From Methanomassiliicoccales archaeon LGM-DZ1 (lineage in GTDB: Archaea; Thermoplasmatota; Thermoplasmata; Methanomassiliicoccales; Methanomethylophilaceae), in the NCBI GenBank assembly GCA_030168595.1, contig CP115556.1, positions 310,001 through 374,000 of the forward strand: DNA of 64,000 nucleotides, written 5' to 3'. The position numbers and the translations under genes are program-made. Within the stretch, counting starts at the first letter, position 1, and each line of letters starts with the position of its first letter. Under the pieces are notes generated by a model. That model was not told the DNA's origin, made no database searches, and saw nothing but the letters and a program-made list of their open reading frames with translations. Shown here in pieces: positions 23,996 through 33,470 of the stretch.

Positions 23996-26794
23996 ATGTT
24001 CCGGAATATGATTTTGAAATGCTCTGAAGCGTGGCATAAGAGTTCCGACTGTCCTGTCAGTGAAATGATCTCATACATCTCAATGAGGGGTGCGATGAGG
24101 GATGCTCAAATTGAAGCAATAAAGATCTATCTTTTTCTGAAAATTGCTTGTAATAATGAGCCTTTGGCTCAATTGTTTCTCGAGGGACGTTTCAACACTC
24201 TTGATCTTGAAGAGGAGGAACTCAAAAAGAGCACGAGAGAATACCTTATGGATCATCCCGGCGCTGCTGCCCTGTATGAATATTGTATCACAACCCCGGT
24301 TGCAAACGACGATAAATCAAATCTGGAAAAGATATTGAAGATCCTGAAAAATGACCCCGCATCAGTTGATTATCAGAAAGTCTTTACAGACATATTTTAC
24401 GGAGTTACATACTCTGATTACATCTTTAGCTTACCGATGGGTGCAGGCAAAACCTTCTTGATGGCCGCATTCATTTACCTTGACCTGTATTTTTCCTCAC
24501 TGGATTCTGAAAACAAGGCATTCGCACAGAATTTCATCGTACTTGCACCTTCTGGGCTGAAGAGTTCTATTATTCCGAGTCTTAAAACAATTAGAAACTT
24601 TGACCCTTCATGGATATTGCCGGATAATGTTGCCAGTTCAATACGCAAAGAAATTACATTCGAACCTCTGGAATCAAATTCATCAGCATCGAAATCAAAT
24701 CGTACGAAAAATCCCAACGCACGCAAGGTGGGATTATACCTAAGGCGCTCGATGAGGGGTGTTGTTTTTGTGACCAACGCTGAGAAGGTCATATTGGATC
24801 GCCTCGGAGCAAAAAAAGGGCCATCCCAAAGAACACTGGACGATGAGAAACTAGACGAGATGTCAAACGAATTAAGAAGAATGATTGGATTAATACCTCG
24901 CCTATCCATATTCATCGATGAAGTCCACCATGCCTCGGATGATTCCATCAAATTAAGACAGGTTGTCGCAGGCTGGGCCGAACGGGATTCTGTGGTGACA
25001 GTGGTTGGTTTCTCTGGAACTCCATACCTTCAAAAAGCGGAGAAGATTCCGATCGCAGCCGGAGTCAACTATTCCAGTACTGAAATCAACAATGTAGTCT
25101 ATTACTACCCACTAATCCAAGGTATTGGGAATTTCCTCAAGAAACCTTCGGTTACTCAATACGAGAACCGTGAGGCATACACCGAAATCGTTGAAAACGG
25201 ATTAAGGGAATTCTTTTCAGAATCCAGAGATACTGTTTACAAAAACAACACTTGTTCAAAGATTGCCATTTATTGTAACAGTATCGAAGAATTAGAGAAT
25301 GATGTTTATGCTTCGGCTTCCAAAATATGCGAGGAAGTTGGGCTCAACCCATCTGAATCCATTTTGAAATATCACGAAGATCACAATGAATACAAATTAT
25401 CGCCTGACGCAAAAATGGAATTCGAGACGCTTGACACTCCTCAATCCAAAGTACGTGTTGTGCTTCTAGTCCAGATAGGTAAAGAGGGCTGGGATTGCAG
25501 AAGCCTAACGGGAGTCATTCTAGCCAAAGAGAATAAGAGTACACGTAACATGGTTCTGCAGACCTGCTGCAGATGCTTGAGGCAAGTGGACAAGTATGAT
25601 TACGATGAGAAGGCGTACATCTACCTGTGCAAATCAAATGCGGAATTACTTGAGGCTCAACTGAAAGCAGAGCAGCACATCACTCTTAAAGAATTCCAGG
25701 AGGGTAAGCAAAAACCAAAGACTGCATTGGATTTCTATAATCGCAAAGTTATCTTGAATCTCCCCCCAATAGACTATTATCAGTTCCTGGTAAAATATAA
25801 CGTAGTTTCAGAGGACGAACCCGATGTGGATGCAAACCTCCGGTCGATTCCCCTGGAAGATCTGAGAATAGTTAGGCAGGCAATCACCAAGGATTTCGAG
25901 AACAAAATCCTAGATCGTTCAGACGAAGATATCGAACGCGGAAAAGAGAATCTTGATGTAGCAACGTTCGAGACATGGATAGGACTAATTTCAAAAGAGA
26001 GTTTTGGGTTTGTACCCACAAAACAATTACAAGAACACGCAGAAGAATTGAAGAATATCTATTCCACCATTACCTTTGTAGTTGATGGAATAGCTTACTA
26101 CAGCTCCAAATTCGAGCAACCAAAGATACGTTCCCTGATTCGCCAGGCATTCTATGCCAAGCGCAGACTCGATATGACATCTGAACTCATCGAAAACACA
26201 GGAGAACTGTTGCTTGATGCGTATTTTGAAAAACATAAGGAAGTAACTGATCCGGAATTGCACTACCCGAATCAGGATTTCGTTCACAAAACAATGGAAG
26301 ATGATTTGAATGGTTTCGAAGGGCGTGATTTGATGAAGCGTCGCTACCACTACATGCCCTACCATTTCGACAGTAATTTCGAAATGAACATTTTGAAACA
26401 TATTCAAGAGTTGTCCATGATAAAACAGTCTAATCTCGAGGTTTATTACAATGGAAATCGTTTCCTAACGGAATTCCATATCAAGTGTTATGAGAAGATC
26501 GGAACTCGTTGGAATTTCGTAGGACAATATACGCCGGACTTCCTTATCGTAGAGCGTAGAGATGATGAAATCTACAAAGCACTCATAATTGAAACCAAAG
26601 GTCAGATCTACGCACAGGACAAGAATTTCTTGAAAAGAAAAGAGTTCGTCGAGAATCATTTCTTAATTGAGAATGAAAAACAGTATGGCTATCGCAAATT
26701 TGATTACCTCTACATCGAAGATACAATGGCAGAATCCGAACAACATAGCAAGATAATGAAGGCAATCAAACAATTCTTTGAGGTGGAAACATGA
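23996..26794 (+). CDS. res: Type III restriction-like helicase-nuclease (Res)
   Basis: A 932-residue protein. Motor motifs: Walker A PMGAGKTF (147-154), DEVHH (308-312), GFSGTP, and a C-terminal helicase lobe with KEGWDCRSLTGVI and TCCRCLRQ. The C-terminal nuclease shows the PD-(D/E)xK pattern TPDFLIV (Asp848) and IIETKG (Glu866, Lys868). Type III Res subunits cut DNA after ATP-driven communication between two unmethylated sites. It is a normal size for Res. It overlaps the mod gene by 4 bp (ATGA). The order res-mod is reversed relative to the classical mod-res. A weakly similar family is the BREX or defence helicase group, but the endonuclease tail favours type III. Confidence 0.88.
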   Translation: MFRNMILKCSEAWHKSSDCPVSEMISYISMRGAMRDAQIEAIKIYLFLKIACNNEPLAQLFLEGRFNTLDLEEEELKKSTREYLMDHPGAAALYEYCITTPVANDDKSNLEKILKILKNDPASVDYQKVFTDIFYGVTYSDYIFSLPMGAGKTFLMAAFIYLDLYFSSLDSENKAFAQNFIVLAPSGLKSSIIPSLKTIRNFDPSWILPDNVASSIRKEITFEPLESNSSASKSNRTKNPNARKVGLYLRRSMRGVVFVTNAEKVILDRLGAKKGPSQRTLDDEKLDEMSNELRRMIGLIPRLSIFIDEVHHASDDSIKLRQVVAGWAERDSVVTVVGFSGTPYLQKAEKIPIAAGVNYSSTEINNVVYYYPLIQGIGNFLKKPSVTQYENREAYTEIVENGLREFFSESRDTVYKNNTCSKIAIYCNSIEELENDVYASASKICEEVGLNPSESILKYHEDHNEYKLSPDAKMEFETLDTPQSKVRVVLLVQIGKEGWDCRSLTGVILAKENKSTRNMVLQTCCRCLRQVDKYDYDEKAYIYLCKSNAELLEAQLKAEQHITLKEFQEGKQKPKTALDFYNRKVILNLPPIDYYQFLVKYNVVSEDEPDVDANLRSIPLEDLRIVRQAITKDFENKILDRSDEDIERGKENLDVATFETWIGLISKESFGFVPTKQLQEHAEELKNIYSTITFVVDGIAYYSSKFEQPKIRSLIRQAFYAKRRLDMTSELIENTGELLLDAYFEKHKEVTDPELHYPNQDFVHKTMEDDLNGFEGRDLMKRRYHYMPYHFDSNFEMNILKHIQELSMIKQSNLEVYYNGNRFLTEFHIKCYEKIGTRWNFVGQYTPDFLIVERRDDEIYKALIIETKGQIYAQDKNFLKRKEFVENHFLIENEKQYGYRKFDYLYIEDTMAESEQHSKIMKAIKQFFEVET

Positions 26795-28788
26795 CTATCA
26801 GATACATTCCGTATCAGCCCGAACCAGTTACTGGTCAAGCGGTTCTTTCAAATTTCAATCGCGTGTTAAAATACAAAGGATCCAATGATCTTGAATCCAG
26901 AATCGTCAGAGGAATGCCTCTGTATGAAGCAGAATTGATCGAAACCGTTGGAAATCCAGACAGTGGAAACATGGTATTTCGTGGAGATTGTATCTCCACT
27001 TGTGCTTATCTGAGGGACAAGGGAATCAAAGTCGATCTGGTTTACATAGATCCTCCATTTGCATCTGGCGCAGATTATGCCAAGAAGGTATTTTTGCGTA
27101 AAAATCCTAAGATTGCAGAAGCAATAGAAAAAGCAGAATCAGAATTGGATATGGAGGATTTTAAGCAATTCGAAGAGAAGATGTATGGGGATATCTGGGA
27201 TAAGGAAAAGTACCTTAGTTGGATGTATGAAAATCTTCTAGCCATTCGCTCCGTAATGTCTGAGAATGCTTCGATTTACGTACATCTTGATTGGCACATC
27301 GGCCACTATGTAAAAATTATGCTAGATGAGATTTTTGGCGAAGATTGTTTTAAAAATGAAATAATCTGGAAAAGATCCACTGCTCACAGCGATAATTCTA
27401 CATTTGGAAACCTTCACGATTCAATATATTATTATGTAAAAGATCCCGAATCATATGTTTTTAATCCACAATATGCTCCATATTCTCAAGAATATATTGA
27501 TACATACTATCGTCACGAAAACGATGATGGGCGTAGGTTCTTAGATCGGGATTTGTCTGCTAAGGGATTGAAAGGGTCGGGGTATACCTATACTTGGAAA
27601 GGAAAAGAAGGGTATTGGAGATGTCCTTACGAAACAATGTTGAAGTATGAACAAGAAGATAGACTATACTATACATCCAATGGAACTCCAAGGTATAAAC
27701 AGTATTTGGATGAAATGCCAGGCGTCCCTTTACAAGATATATGGGCAGATATCTATGCTGTCAATTCTCAGGCAGAAGAAAGAGTTAGCTATACTACCCA
27801 AAAACCCGAATCTCTTTTGGAACGCATCATTAATGCTTCTTCAAATCCCAATATGATGGTAGCTGATTTCTTTGGCGGCAGTGGGGCCTCATCGGTCACA
27901 GCGAGCAAATTGAATCGCAAATTCATCCATTCAGATGTGGGCATTAACAGCATTCAGATAACACGTGACCGCTTAAAAAATGTTTCAGCTGATTTTGATA
28001 TATATGAAATACGCGACGGGATTTCTCTATATCGCAACCCTGTCCAAACTATGGATAAGCTAAAGGCGCTTATACCGGGACTTAAAAATGAGGATTCGCT
28101 TGATAAATTTTGGGAAGGTGTCATAAACGATCCGCGGTATGGAGTTGTTCCGGTTTATGTACCCAATTTAATGGATTCCACTACACGTATCTTGGATGAG
28201 GTTTTGATGCGTAGAATCCTATACGAGGCCATACCCGAACTCACAGACTTGCCTTCAGTCAAAAGGGTTATCGTTTACTACATCGACGTGTCCGATATGG
28301 ACAAGATTAACGAAATGATTTCCAAGGACAAGGAACTAAACGTAGAAATTGAATTCCGCGACCTTAAAGACATCCTCGATGACGTATCTTTAGAAGATGA
28401 AATGGATTATTCAATCAAAGAAGATCATTCCAAGATCGACGGCGGCTTTGTAATAGACATAAACAAGTTCTATAGTGATGCAGTCATCCGTCGTATCAAT
28501 TCATTCAATCTTAAATCTGCACAGAATGATAAAAAAGGTAAATTTAAACCCATCACAATCTCCGACAACGGATTAGAATTGATAGAATACATTTCGTTGG
28601 ATTGCACAAAAGACGATGGTGTTTGGAATTCTGATACCGAAATTAAGATTGAATATACCAGTAAACTTACTGTAGATGGAAAGAAAACAGACAATTACTG
28701 GAATGGTAAGATTTGCTCTTATCAGAAACCACTGCGTATTAAGGTACGTAACATCTGCGGTGATGAGACCATATTCAAAATTGAGTGA
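26791..28788 (+). CDS. mod: DNA methyltransferase, type III Mod-like (beta class)
   Basis: A 665-residue amino-methyltransferase. Motif IV is DPPF (87-90, in VDLVYIDPPFASGADYAKK) and the SAM-binding motif I FFGGSG lies at 360-365, so catalytic before SAM region, the beta-class order. Between them is a variable target-recognition stretch (about 180-330) with many aromatic residues. Motif DPPF rather than NPPY/DPPY variants is compatible with N6-adenine or N4-cytosine methylation. The C-terminal 250 residues probably contact Res. It would protect the host from the Res nuclease encoded 4 bp upstream. Confidence 0.9.
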   Translation: MTIRYIPYQPEPVTGQAVLSNFNRVLKYKGSNDLESRIVRGMPLYEAELIETVGNPDSGNMVFRGDCISTCAYLRDKGIKVDLVYIDPPFASGADYAKKVFLRKNPKIAEAIEKAESELDMEDFKQFEEKMYGDIWDKEKYLSWMYENLLAIRSVMSENASIYVHLDWHIGHYVKIMLDEIFGEDCFKNEIIWKRSTAHSDNSTFGNLHDSIYYYVKDPESYVFNPQYAPYSQEYIDTYYRHENDDGRRFLDRDLSAKGLKGSGYTYTWKGKEGYWRCPYETMLKYEQEDRLYYTSNGTPRYKQYLDEMPGVPLQDIWADIYAVNSQAEERVSYTTQKPESLLERIINASSNPNMMVADFFGGSGASSVTASKLNRKFIHSDVGINSIQITRDRLKNVSADFDIYEIRDGISLYRNPVQTMDKLKALIPGLKNEDSLDKFWEGVINDPRYGVVPVYVPNLMDSTTRILDEVLMRRILYEAIPELTDLPSVKRVIVYYIDVSDMDKINEMISKDKELNVEIEFRDLKDILDDVSLEDEMDYSIKEDHSKIDGGFVIDINKFYSDAVIRRINSFNLKSAQNDKKGKFKPITISDNGLELIEYISLDCTKDDGVWNSDTEIKIEYTSKLTVDGKKTDNYWNGKICSYQKPLRIKVRNICGDETIFKIE

Positions 28789-28803
28789 GTGAAAGGGAAC
28801 AAA

Positions 28804-31152
28804 ATGGTCAGCTATGATCTCTTCCTGAAATGTGTAACACCAGCTACCGGGCGCGATATAGAATCCAATTCGGATCAAAAGTCTATAGTGTCTTCGCCAG
28901 TGAACAGGTCCATAAAAGTAATCGCCGGCCCCGGTAGCGGTAAAACAACAGTCATTGCACTAAGATTGATGAAACTCATCTTTGTTGATGGGATTGACCC
29001 TCAGGAAATTGTAGCGACCACATTCACCGTCAAAGCATCTAAGGAGCTCAAATCGAGAATCCTTTCCTGGGGAATAGCGATAAGGAAAGAGATACTGCCA
29101 CTTCTCACTGGCCTAGGCGATTTCGAGGAACGCGAACGTGTAAAACGTTTGAATTTCGATCAGATAAAAATCGGAACCCTTGATGCTATAGCTCAGGAGA
29201 CACTCACCGACGAATGCAGGGCAGATCAGGATCCGCCGATCGTAATCCAAGACTTCATTGCTAAGCACTTCATGGTTTCGGAATGGTTCAATCATCACGA
29301 TATTCAAGGAGGCATAGTTGAAGAATTACTGAAGATTGGATTCAACTCGTTCGGACTCGGTACACCTGACAGACCTGTAGTTGCCGGTGCTGTGAAACAC
29401 CTTATGGACTTCCATAACAGGATGATGGAGAATGGAATCGACCCGATTCAGATGAAGGGTGACTATCCCAATCTGGCTGCCATTCTTTCAGATTACAATG
29501 AAAAGTTGATTGGTAAAAAACTACTGGATTTTCCCGCTCTGGAGCAAAGATTCCTGAGTTTTGTCTCCACATCCGAATCAGATCATTTCTTCGAGAAGAT
29601 TAAGGTTCTCATGGTGGATGAATATCAGGACACCAACCTTCTTCAAGAAAAGATATACGGGCAGTTTGTAAAACGTATCGTCCAGAAAAACGGGTGCTTT
29701 ATTGTTGTCGGTGACGATGACCAGTCGATATACAGGTTCCGCGGATCACGCGTACATCTGTTCTCTGAAATCGAACATCGTTTCGAGAAATACGGGGTGA
29801 AGATGGAGACGGAATATCTCTCTGTCAACTATCGTTCAACACAGAATATCGTCGAGTTCTGCAATGACTATGTCGGTTTGGACCCGATCTACCAGGAAGT
29901 TCGTGCCGGAGACAAACCTGACATGTCCGTGTCTAGGAAGGATGGTGACAATTTTCCCGTATTCGGAATATTCCGTGACAAGCTGAGTGATCTGGCAAAA
30001 GACATAGCAGATATCGTCCACCAGTTTTCATACAATGGTTCGTACACCTTTGTGGATGAAGACGGTGAGGAATACGTATTTGAAAAGTCCCCTGGTGGCG
30101 GGCCGGGGGATGCCGTTTTATTGATGTCTTCAACAGCCAACAAAACTTATTCCGACAATCCACGTTCACGCTTGCCAGAGTTTCTGGCTAAAGAATTATC
30201 AGAACGGTCTCCGCAGATAATACCATTCAATCCTCGTGGGAATAGACTTTGCGACGACCCCGATGTCGTTAAACTCGTGGGCACATTAATTTGGTGCATC
30301 GATCCTGGTTATCAATTACTTTCCAAGATAAAGCTCGATAAGAGAGCATCGAAAACGAGAGACTATTGGAAAACCGAATCAGAGTATTACATCAATCACG
30401 CTCCAGATTATGCGGGCATACGTTTGAAAGACATCGTTCATTCATGGGCCACGGGAACATCTTATCCTACTCCTGGAAAATGGACTAAAAACAAAGTTAC
30501 AGTACTGGATATTCTTTACAATCTTTTGCCTTGGTTCTGTAATAACCGCTGCAATGCAGAATCCATGGTATCAACGCAGGCGATATTCAACGCAATCGCA
30601 TCGGCCGCAATTATAAAGGGTGACGAGCTAGTAATCAAGTTCAACAAAGATAACCACAGGCCTGTGTCGACCACTGTTAATGAGTTTTATCGTTTAGTCG
30701 TTCGTCCACTTCTGGAAGATTCGTTGGAGATTGATGAGTCTTTATTTTTCTCGATTTCATCCGATCATCGTTTCAATATTATGACTATTCACCAGGCCAA
30801 GGGGTTAGAGTTTCCGATTACTTTTGTCGACGTATGCTCTGATTTTGAACGTAATTACGTTATGCAGCGTCTCAAGAGATTCCCTGATAAATTCGATGAC
30901 ACCTCACTAATCGAACGGGTCATGGCAAAATACTGCCCAGATATCGTAACCGATCGTTCTGAGATTGATATGCAGTTTGATGATTTGACCCGCAAACATT
31001 TTGTTGCATTCAGCAGAGCTCAAGACGTATTGATTTTAGTCGGATTATCGCAGTCATTGGTAAACAAGGAATTGAAGAATATCGCCCTTGGTTACACCAG
31101 GGACGGCAATTGGGCGTGGAAAGGAATGGACAATTTGAAAATCATGAGGTGA
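28804..31152 (+). CDS. UvrD/Rep-like SF1 helicase
   Basis: A 782-residue SF1A helicase: Walker A AGPGSGKTT with Lys47, DEYQD (272-276), GDDDQSIYRFRGS (motif III), NYRST (motif IV), TIHQAKGLEFP (motif V) and a final HFVAFSRAQ (motif VI). It is longest between motifs IV and V, with an insert near 400-560. ATG 28804 is preferred to GTG 28789 because the latter would abut the mod stop with no binding site. Such helicases unwind from 3' tails; next to a RecB-like nuclease it can form an AddAB-like end-processing machine, here attached to a restriction operon. Confidence 0.88.
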   Translation: MVSYDLFLKCVTPATGRDIESNSDQKSIVSSPVNRSIKVIAGPGSGKTTVIALRLMKLIFVDGIDPQEIVATTFTVKASKELKSRILSWGIAIRKEILPLLTGLGDFEERERVKRLNFDQIKIGTLDAIAQETLTDECRADQDPPIVIQDFIAKHFMVSEWFNHHDIQGGIVEELLKIGFNSFGLGTPDRPVVAGAVKHLMDFHNRMMENGIDPIQMKGDYPNLAAILSDYNEKLIGKKLLDFPALEQRFLSFVSTSESDHFFEKIKVLMVDEYQDTNLLQEKIYGQFVKRIVQKNGCFIVVGDDDQSIYRFRGSRVHLFSEIEHRFEKYGVKMETEYLSVNYRSTQNIVEFCNDYVGLDPIYQEVRAGDKPDMSVSRKDGDNFPVFGIFRDKLSDLAKDIADIVHQFSYNGSYTFVDEDGEEYVFEKSPGGGPGDAVLLMSSTANKTYSDNPRSRLPEFLAKELSERSPQIIPFNPRGNRLCDDPDVVKLVGTLIWCIDPGYQLLSKIKLDKRASKTRDYWKTESEYYINHAPDYAGIRLKDIVHSWATGTSYPTPGKWTKNKVTVLDILYNLLPWFCNNRCNAESMVSTQAIFNAIASAAIIKGDELVIKFNKDNHRPVSTTVNEFYRLVVRPLLEDSLEIDESLFFSISSDHRFNIMTIHQAKGLEFPITFVDVCSDFERNYVMQRLKRFPDKFDDTSLIERVMAKYCPDIVTDRSEIDMQFDDLTRKHFVAFSRAQDVLILVGLSQSLVNKELKNIALGYTRDGNWAWKGMDNLKIMR

Positions 31153-31156
31153 AAAG

Positions 31157-32305
31157 ATGGCAATCAAGACAAAAGGACAACCTTATGAAATTCCACGCTA
31201 CAGTCTGACTGGGGATCTTCTGTCATTCCTGGAATGTGAAATCCAGTATCGTTTCAATTCTAAAGGTTCGATGCCTCCATCGACTCCCGTCCAAAGATGG
31301 TTCGGAGACTTCATTCATGGAGTAATGGAAGTAGGATTTTCCGAATGGAAAGATGGCCGTCTTGACCTCAACAATATGGATTTCGAAGATACTCAACGTA
31401 TCGCTAAAATCGTTGCCGAAAGGCTGGAGGATAGGGGCCTACACCCTTACGGCAGTCTGTACATTAAAGAAGATTCCGGAAATAACAAACGCAAGGATTA
31501 CAACGGCAACATGATCGCCCACTTTTCTTTATCCAGATGGGCCCCCTATCTGTATCCTCTTATTAACGATAATGAGGTCAAAATGGAGGATCTTAGGCCG
31601 ATGTTGGGATACGGTCAGGGCCTGAGCAATTCAGAATATTATGCCGTCCAGGGCATAGTCGATGTTATATCGACATTCGATGTACGCAAATTCCAAGCCA
31701 ACAATCCCTTGGTAAAAGCCTTGATGCTCAAAGAGGAAGTTAGTGATCTAATCAGTAATCAGGATGAATATGAGATTATCATCGATTACAAGGGAATGGA
31801 GAGGCCTCCAACAGATTCTGATACTTGGAAACATCACGAATGGCAGCTGAACACATATATGTGGCTTAGAGATCAGCAGATTAAAGCCGAAGGTAGAAAA
31901 ACTCCGATTCTGGCAGGTGTGCTACTTTATCTAAACGAATTACACCTCTCAAAGGCCGCCATTGAGAGGCTGCAGAAGGTAGTAAATGAAGGCAGAACGG
32001 ATTTGATGCCTAAGGAACAGGATCTGCACCGGTTGCAAAATGGGAACAGATTCAACGAGAGTTTCCGTATTAAACGTAGCATAAGAGTGGTTGCGTACAA
32101 TCCGGAACAAATCCAGTCCTCCCTAGAGCACTTTGATAACGTCGTGAAGTGCATCGAGTCAAATCTCATTTCTGAACAATCCGATTCAACAGACGTCTGG
32201 AAACATTGGACAGGGAAATACAGTAAAGATCGTTGTGTCGCATGTGATTTAAAGACATTCTGTCCACATGCAAAGGAGGGTAATTTCTCCATTCAGGTGC
32301 CATGA
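31157..32305 (+). CDS. Cas4/RecB-like nuclease with probable Fe-S cluster
   Basis: A 382-residue PD-(D/E)xK nuclease. Catalytic residues are Asp169 (GIVDVI), Asp210 and Lys212 in IIIDYKG, and the QxxxY motif at Gln230-Tyr234 (QLNTYMWL). Cys27 plus the C-terminal trio Cys360-x2-Cys363-x5-Cys369 match the four-cysteine iron-sulphur layout of Cas4 and AddB. These enzymes trim DNA ends. It starts 4 bases after the UvrD-like gene, and its stop overlaps the next gene by 4 bp, so helicase and nuclease are made together and probably act on the same end. Confidence 0.82.
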   Translation: MAIKTKGQPYEIPRYSLTGDLLSFLECEIQYRFNSKGSMPPSTPVQRWFGDFIHGVMEVGFSEWKDGRLDLNNMDFEDTQRIAKIVAERLEDRGLHPYGSLYIKEDSGNNKRKDYNGNMIAHFSLSRWAPYLYPLINDNEVKMEDLRPMLGYGQGLSNSEYYAVQGIVDVISTFDVRKFQANNPLVKALMLKEEVSDLISNQDEYEIIIDYKGMERPPTDSDTWKHHEWQLNTYMWLRDQQIKAEGRKTPILAGVLLYLNELHLSKAAIERLQKVVNEGRTDLMPKEQDLHRLQNGNRFNESFRIKRSIRVVAYNPEQIQSSLEHFDNVVKCIESNLISEQSDSTDVWKHWTGKYSKDRCVACDLKTFCPHAKEGNFSIQVP

Positions 32306-33366
32306 TGACTTCTGTTTCGCTGCCACTCACTAAAAGGCAGATAATTGCCTCATTATCTAAGGTCAAATCCGACCCCTATGTGCAGGAAGTTTTCAGGAAG
32401 CATCCGAAGGCTGAGCAGGTTGCAAAGCAACAACTTGACGATTGCTCTACTTTGATCATTGAGAACGTCAAACGTCTAAAAAAAGATCGTAATTTGAGAC
32501 CAAGCAAAATAATGGATTACGTATTGCATAACATGGAGATGGAGATACACAATCTTCCTCCGGATTCACCACATATTGAGTATTTGAGCAATTATCTAGA
32601 AAAACCGCCCCATCTCCTTTACAAATATGTCTCTAGAGAGGTCACGCAAAAAGATCTCGAGGGTCAGAATTTTCGTTTTGGTTTGGTTGAGGAATATCGT
32701 GTAGAAGATGAACATGAACTGGACCTAATCTCTGCCCTGAAAAAGGTTTCAATCAATGAAAAACGGTTCAGTTTTACCCGTATTCTTTACAATGCATTAG
32801 GCACCCAGGTGCTCAGTCTAGAAAAGTTTAGCAAGGCCACACATACTACTATTGGCAAACACTTTTTTGTAGGCTGCATTTCAGAGGCGAAGTATTCTGC
32901 CAAGTTGTGGGAGAAACGTGCAGGCGATTATGGATCGCGCCTAACATTCGATATCTCTGAATCAAAATTTGAATTTCATAAAGTCGTCTATTGTAATCAT
33001 CCCATTAACACGAAATACATCGAAGATAAGGAAAGCAGTTTGTGTGAACGGTTATCCAAAGAACAATACGATGATGTTCGGGCCGATTTGGAATCGTTCC
33101 TCAAAGAATTGGCACTTCTAGGCATAATGTCAGCTTTTCGTAAGGATACAAAGTGGAAATGGGAACGTGAATGGAGAGCAATAAAACCAAAGCGTGGCCT
33201 ATCTAGAAAATTAATTTGGATGACAAAAACAGGTCTAGGTTATTTTCCTAAAGAAGTCGGCAAAATAATTCAGGTTTATAGTAAAATGCCATTGGCAGAA
33301 ACGAATGATGTGAAGAAGTATTGCAGAAAGAATCACATAACGTTTAGGCATTATCGCTATAATTGA
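32302..33366 (+). CDS. DUF2971-like protein of the restriction operon
   Basis: A 354-residue protein, last gene of the five-gene operon. LLYKYVSREV (about 108-117), VGCISEAKYSAKLWEKRAG near residue 196 and KWKWEREWRAIKP near 280 reproduce the DUF2971 pattern (K-Y-R/V, C/S-F-S-E...LW..Y, E-WR). The usual core is about 250 residues; here a 100-residue helical N-terminus precedes it. DUF2971 proteins recur in defence islands; their chemistry is not settled, and an enzymatic toxin or sensor role is suggested by context only. The overlap with the nuclease gene indicates it belongs to the same system. Confidence 0.65.
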   Translation: MMTSVSLPLTKRQIIASLSKVKSDPYVQEVFRKHPKAEQVAKQQLDDCSTLIIENVKRLKKDRNLRPSKIMDYVLHNMEMEIHNLPPDSPHIEYLSNYLEKPPHLLYKYVSREVTQKDLEGQNFRFGLVEEYRVEDEHELDLISALKKVSINEKRFSFTRILYNALGTQVLSLEKFSKATHTTIGKHFFVGCISEAKYSAKLWEKRAGDYGSRLTFDISESKFEFHKVVYCNHPINTKYIEDKESSLCERLSKEQYDDVRADLESFLKELALLGIMSAFRKDTKWKWEREWRAIKPKRGLSRKLIWMTKTGLGYFPKEVGKIIQVYSKMPLAETNDVKKYCRKNHITFRHYRYN

Positions 33367-33391
33367 AATCTGGCTAAATGTCCCCATTTGG

Positions 33392-33421
33392 TATACACTT
33401 GTATATCGCTTTTATTATATC
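33392..33421 (+). promoter_or_regulatory. Promoter and palindrome of the interrupted AbrB-like gene
   Basis: TATACA / TGTATA (33392-33397, 33400-33405) is followed by a T/A-rich box TTTTATTATAT (33411-33421), 25 bases before the original ATG at 33446. The palindrome is a likely operator for the AbrB-like product. Confidence 0.5.
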
Positions 33422-33445
33422 CGCAACGCCTATTTACTACGCTTG

Positions 33446-33470
33446 ATGTTTTATATCAAGACCCCGAAAC
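33446..33470 (+). pseudogene. 5' fragment of AbrB-like gene split by an IS
   Basis: ATG 33446 starts eight codons and one base (MFYIKTPK plus c) that end exactly at the IS target duplication. Joining base 33470 to 35173 restores one open frame of 136 residues, MFYIKTPKQITKTGRKRI and onward. This proves the IS entered codon 9 of a once intact gene. Confidence 0.85.
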
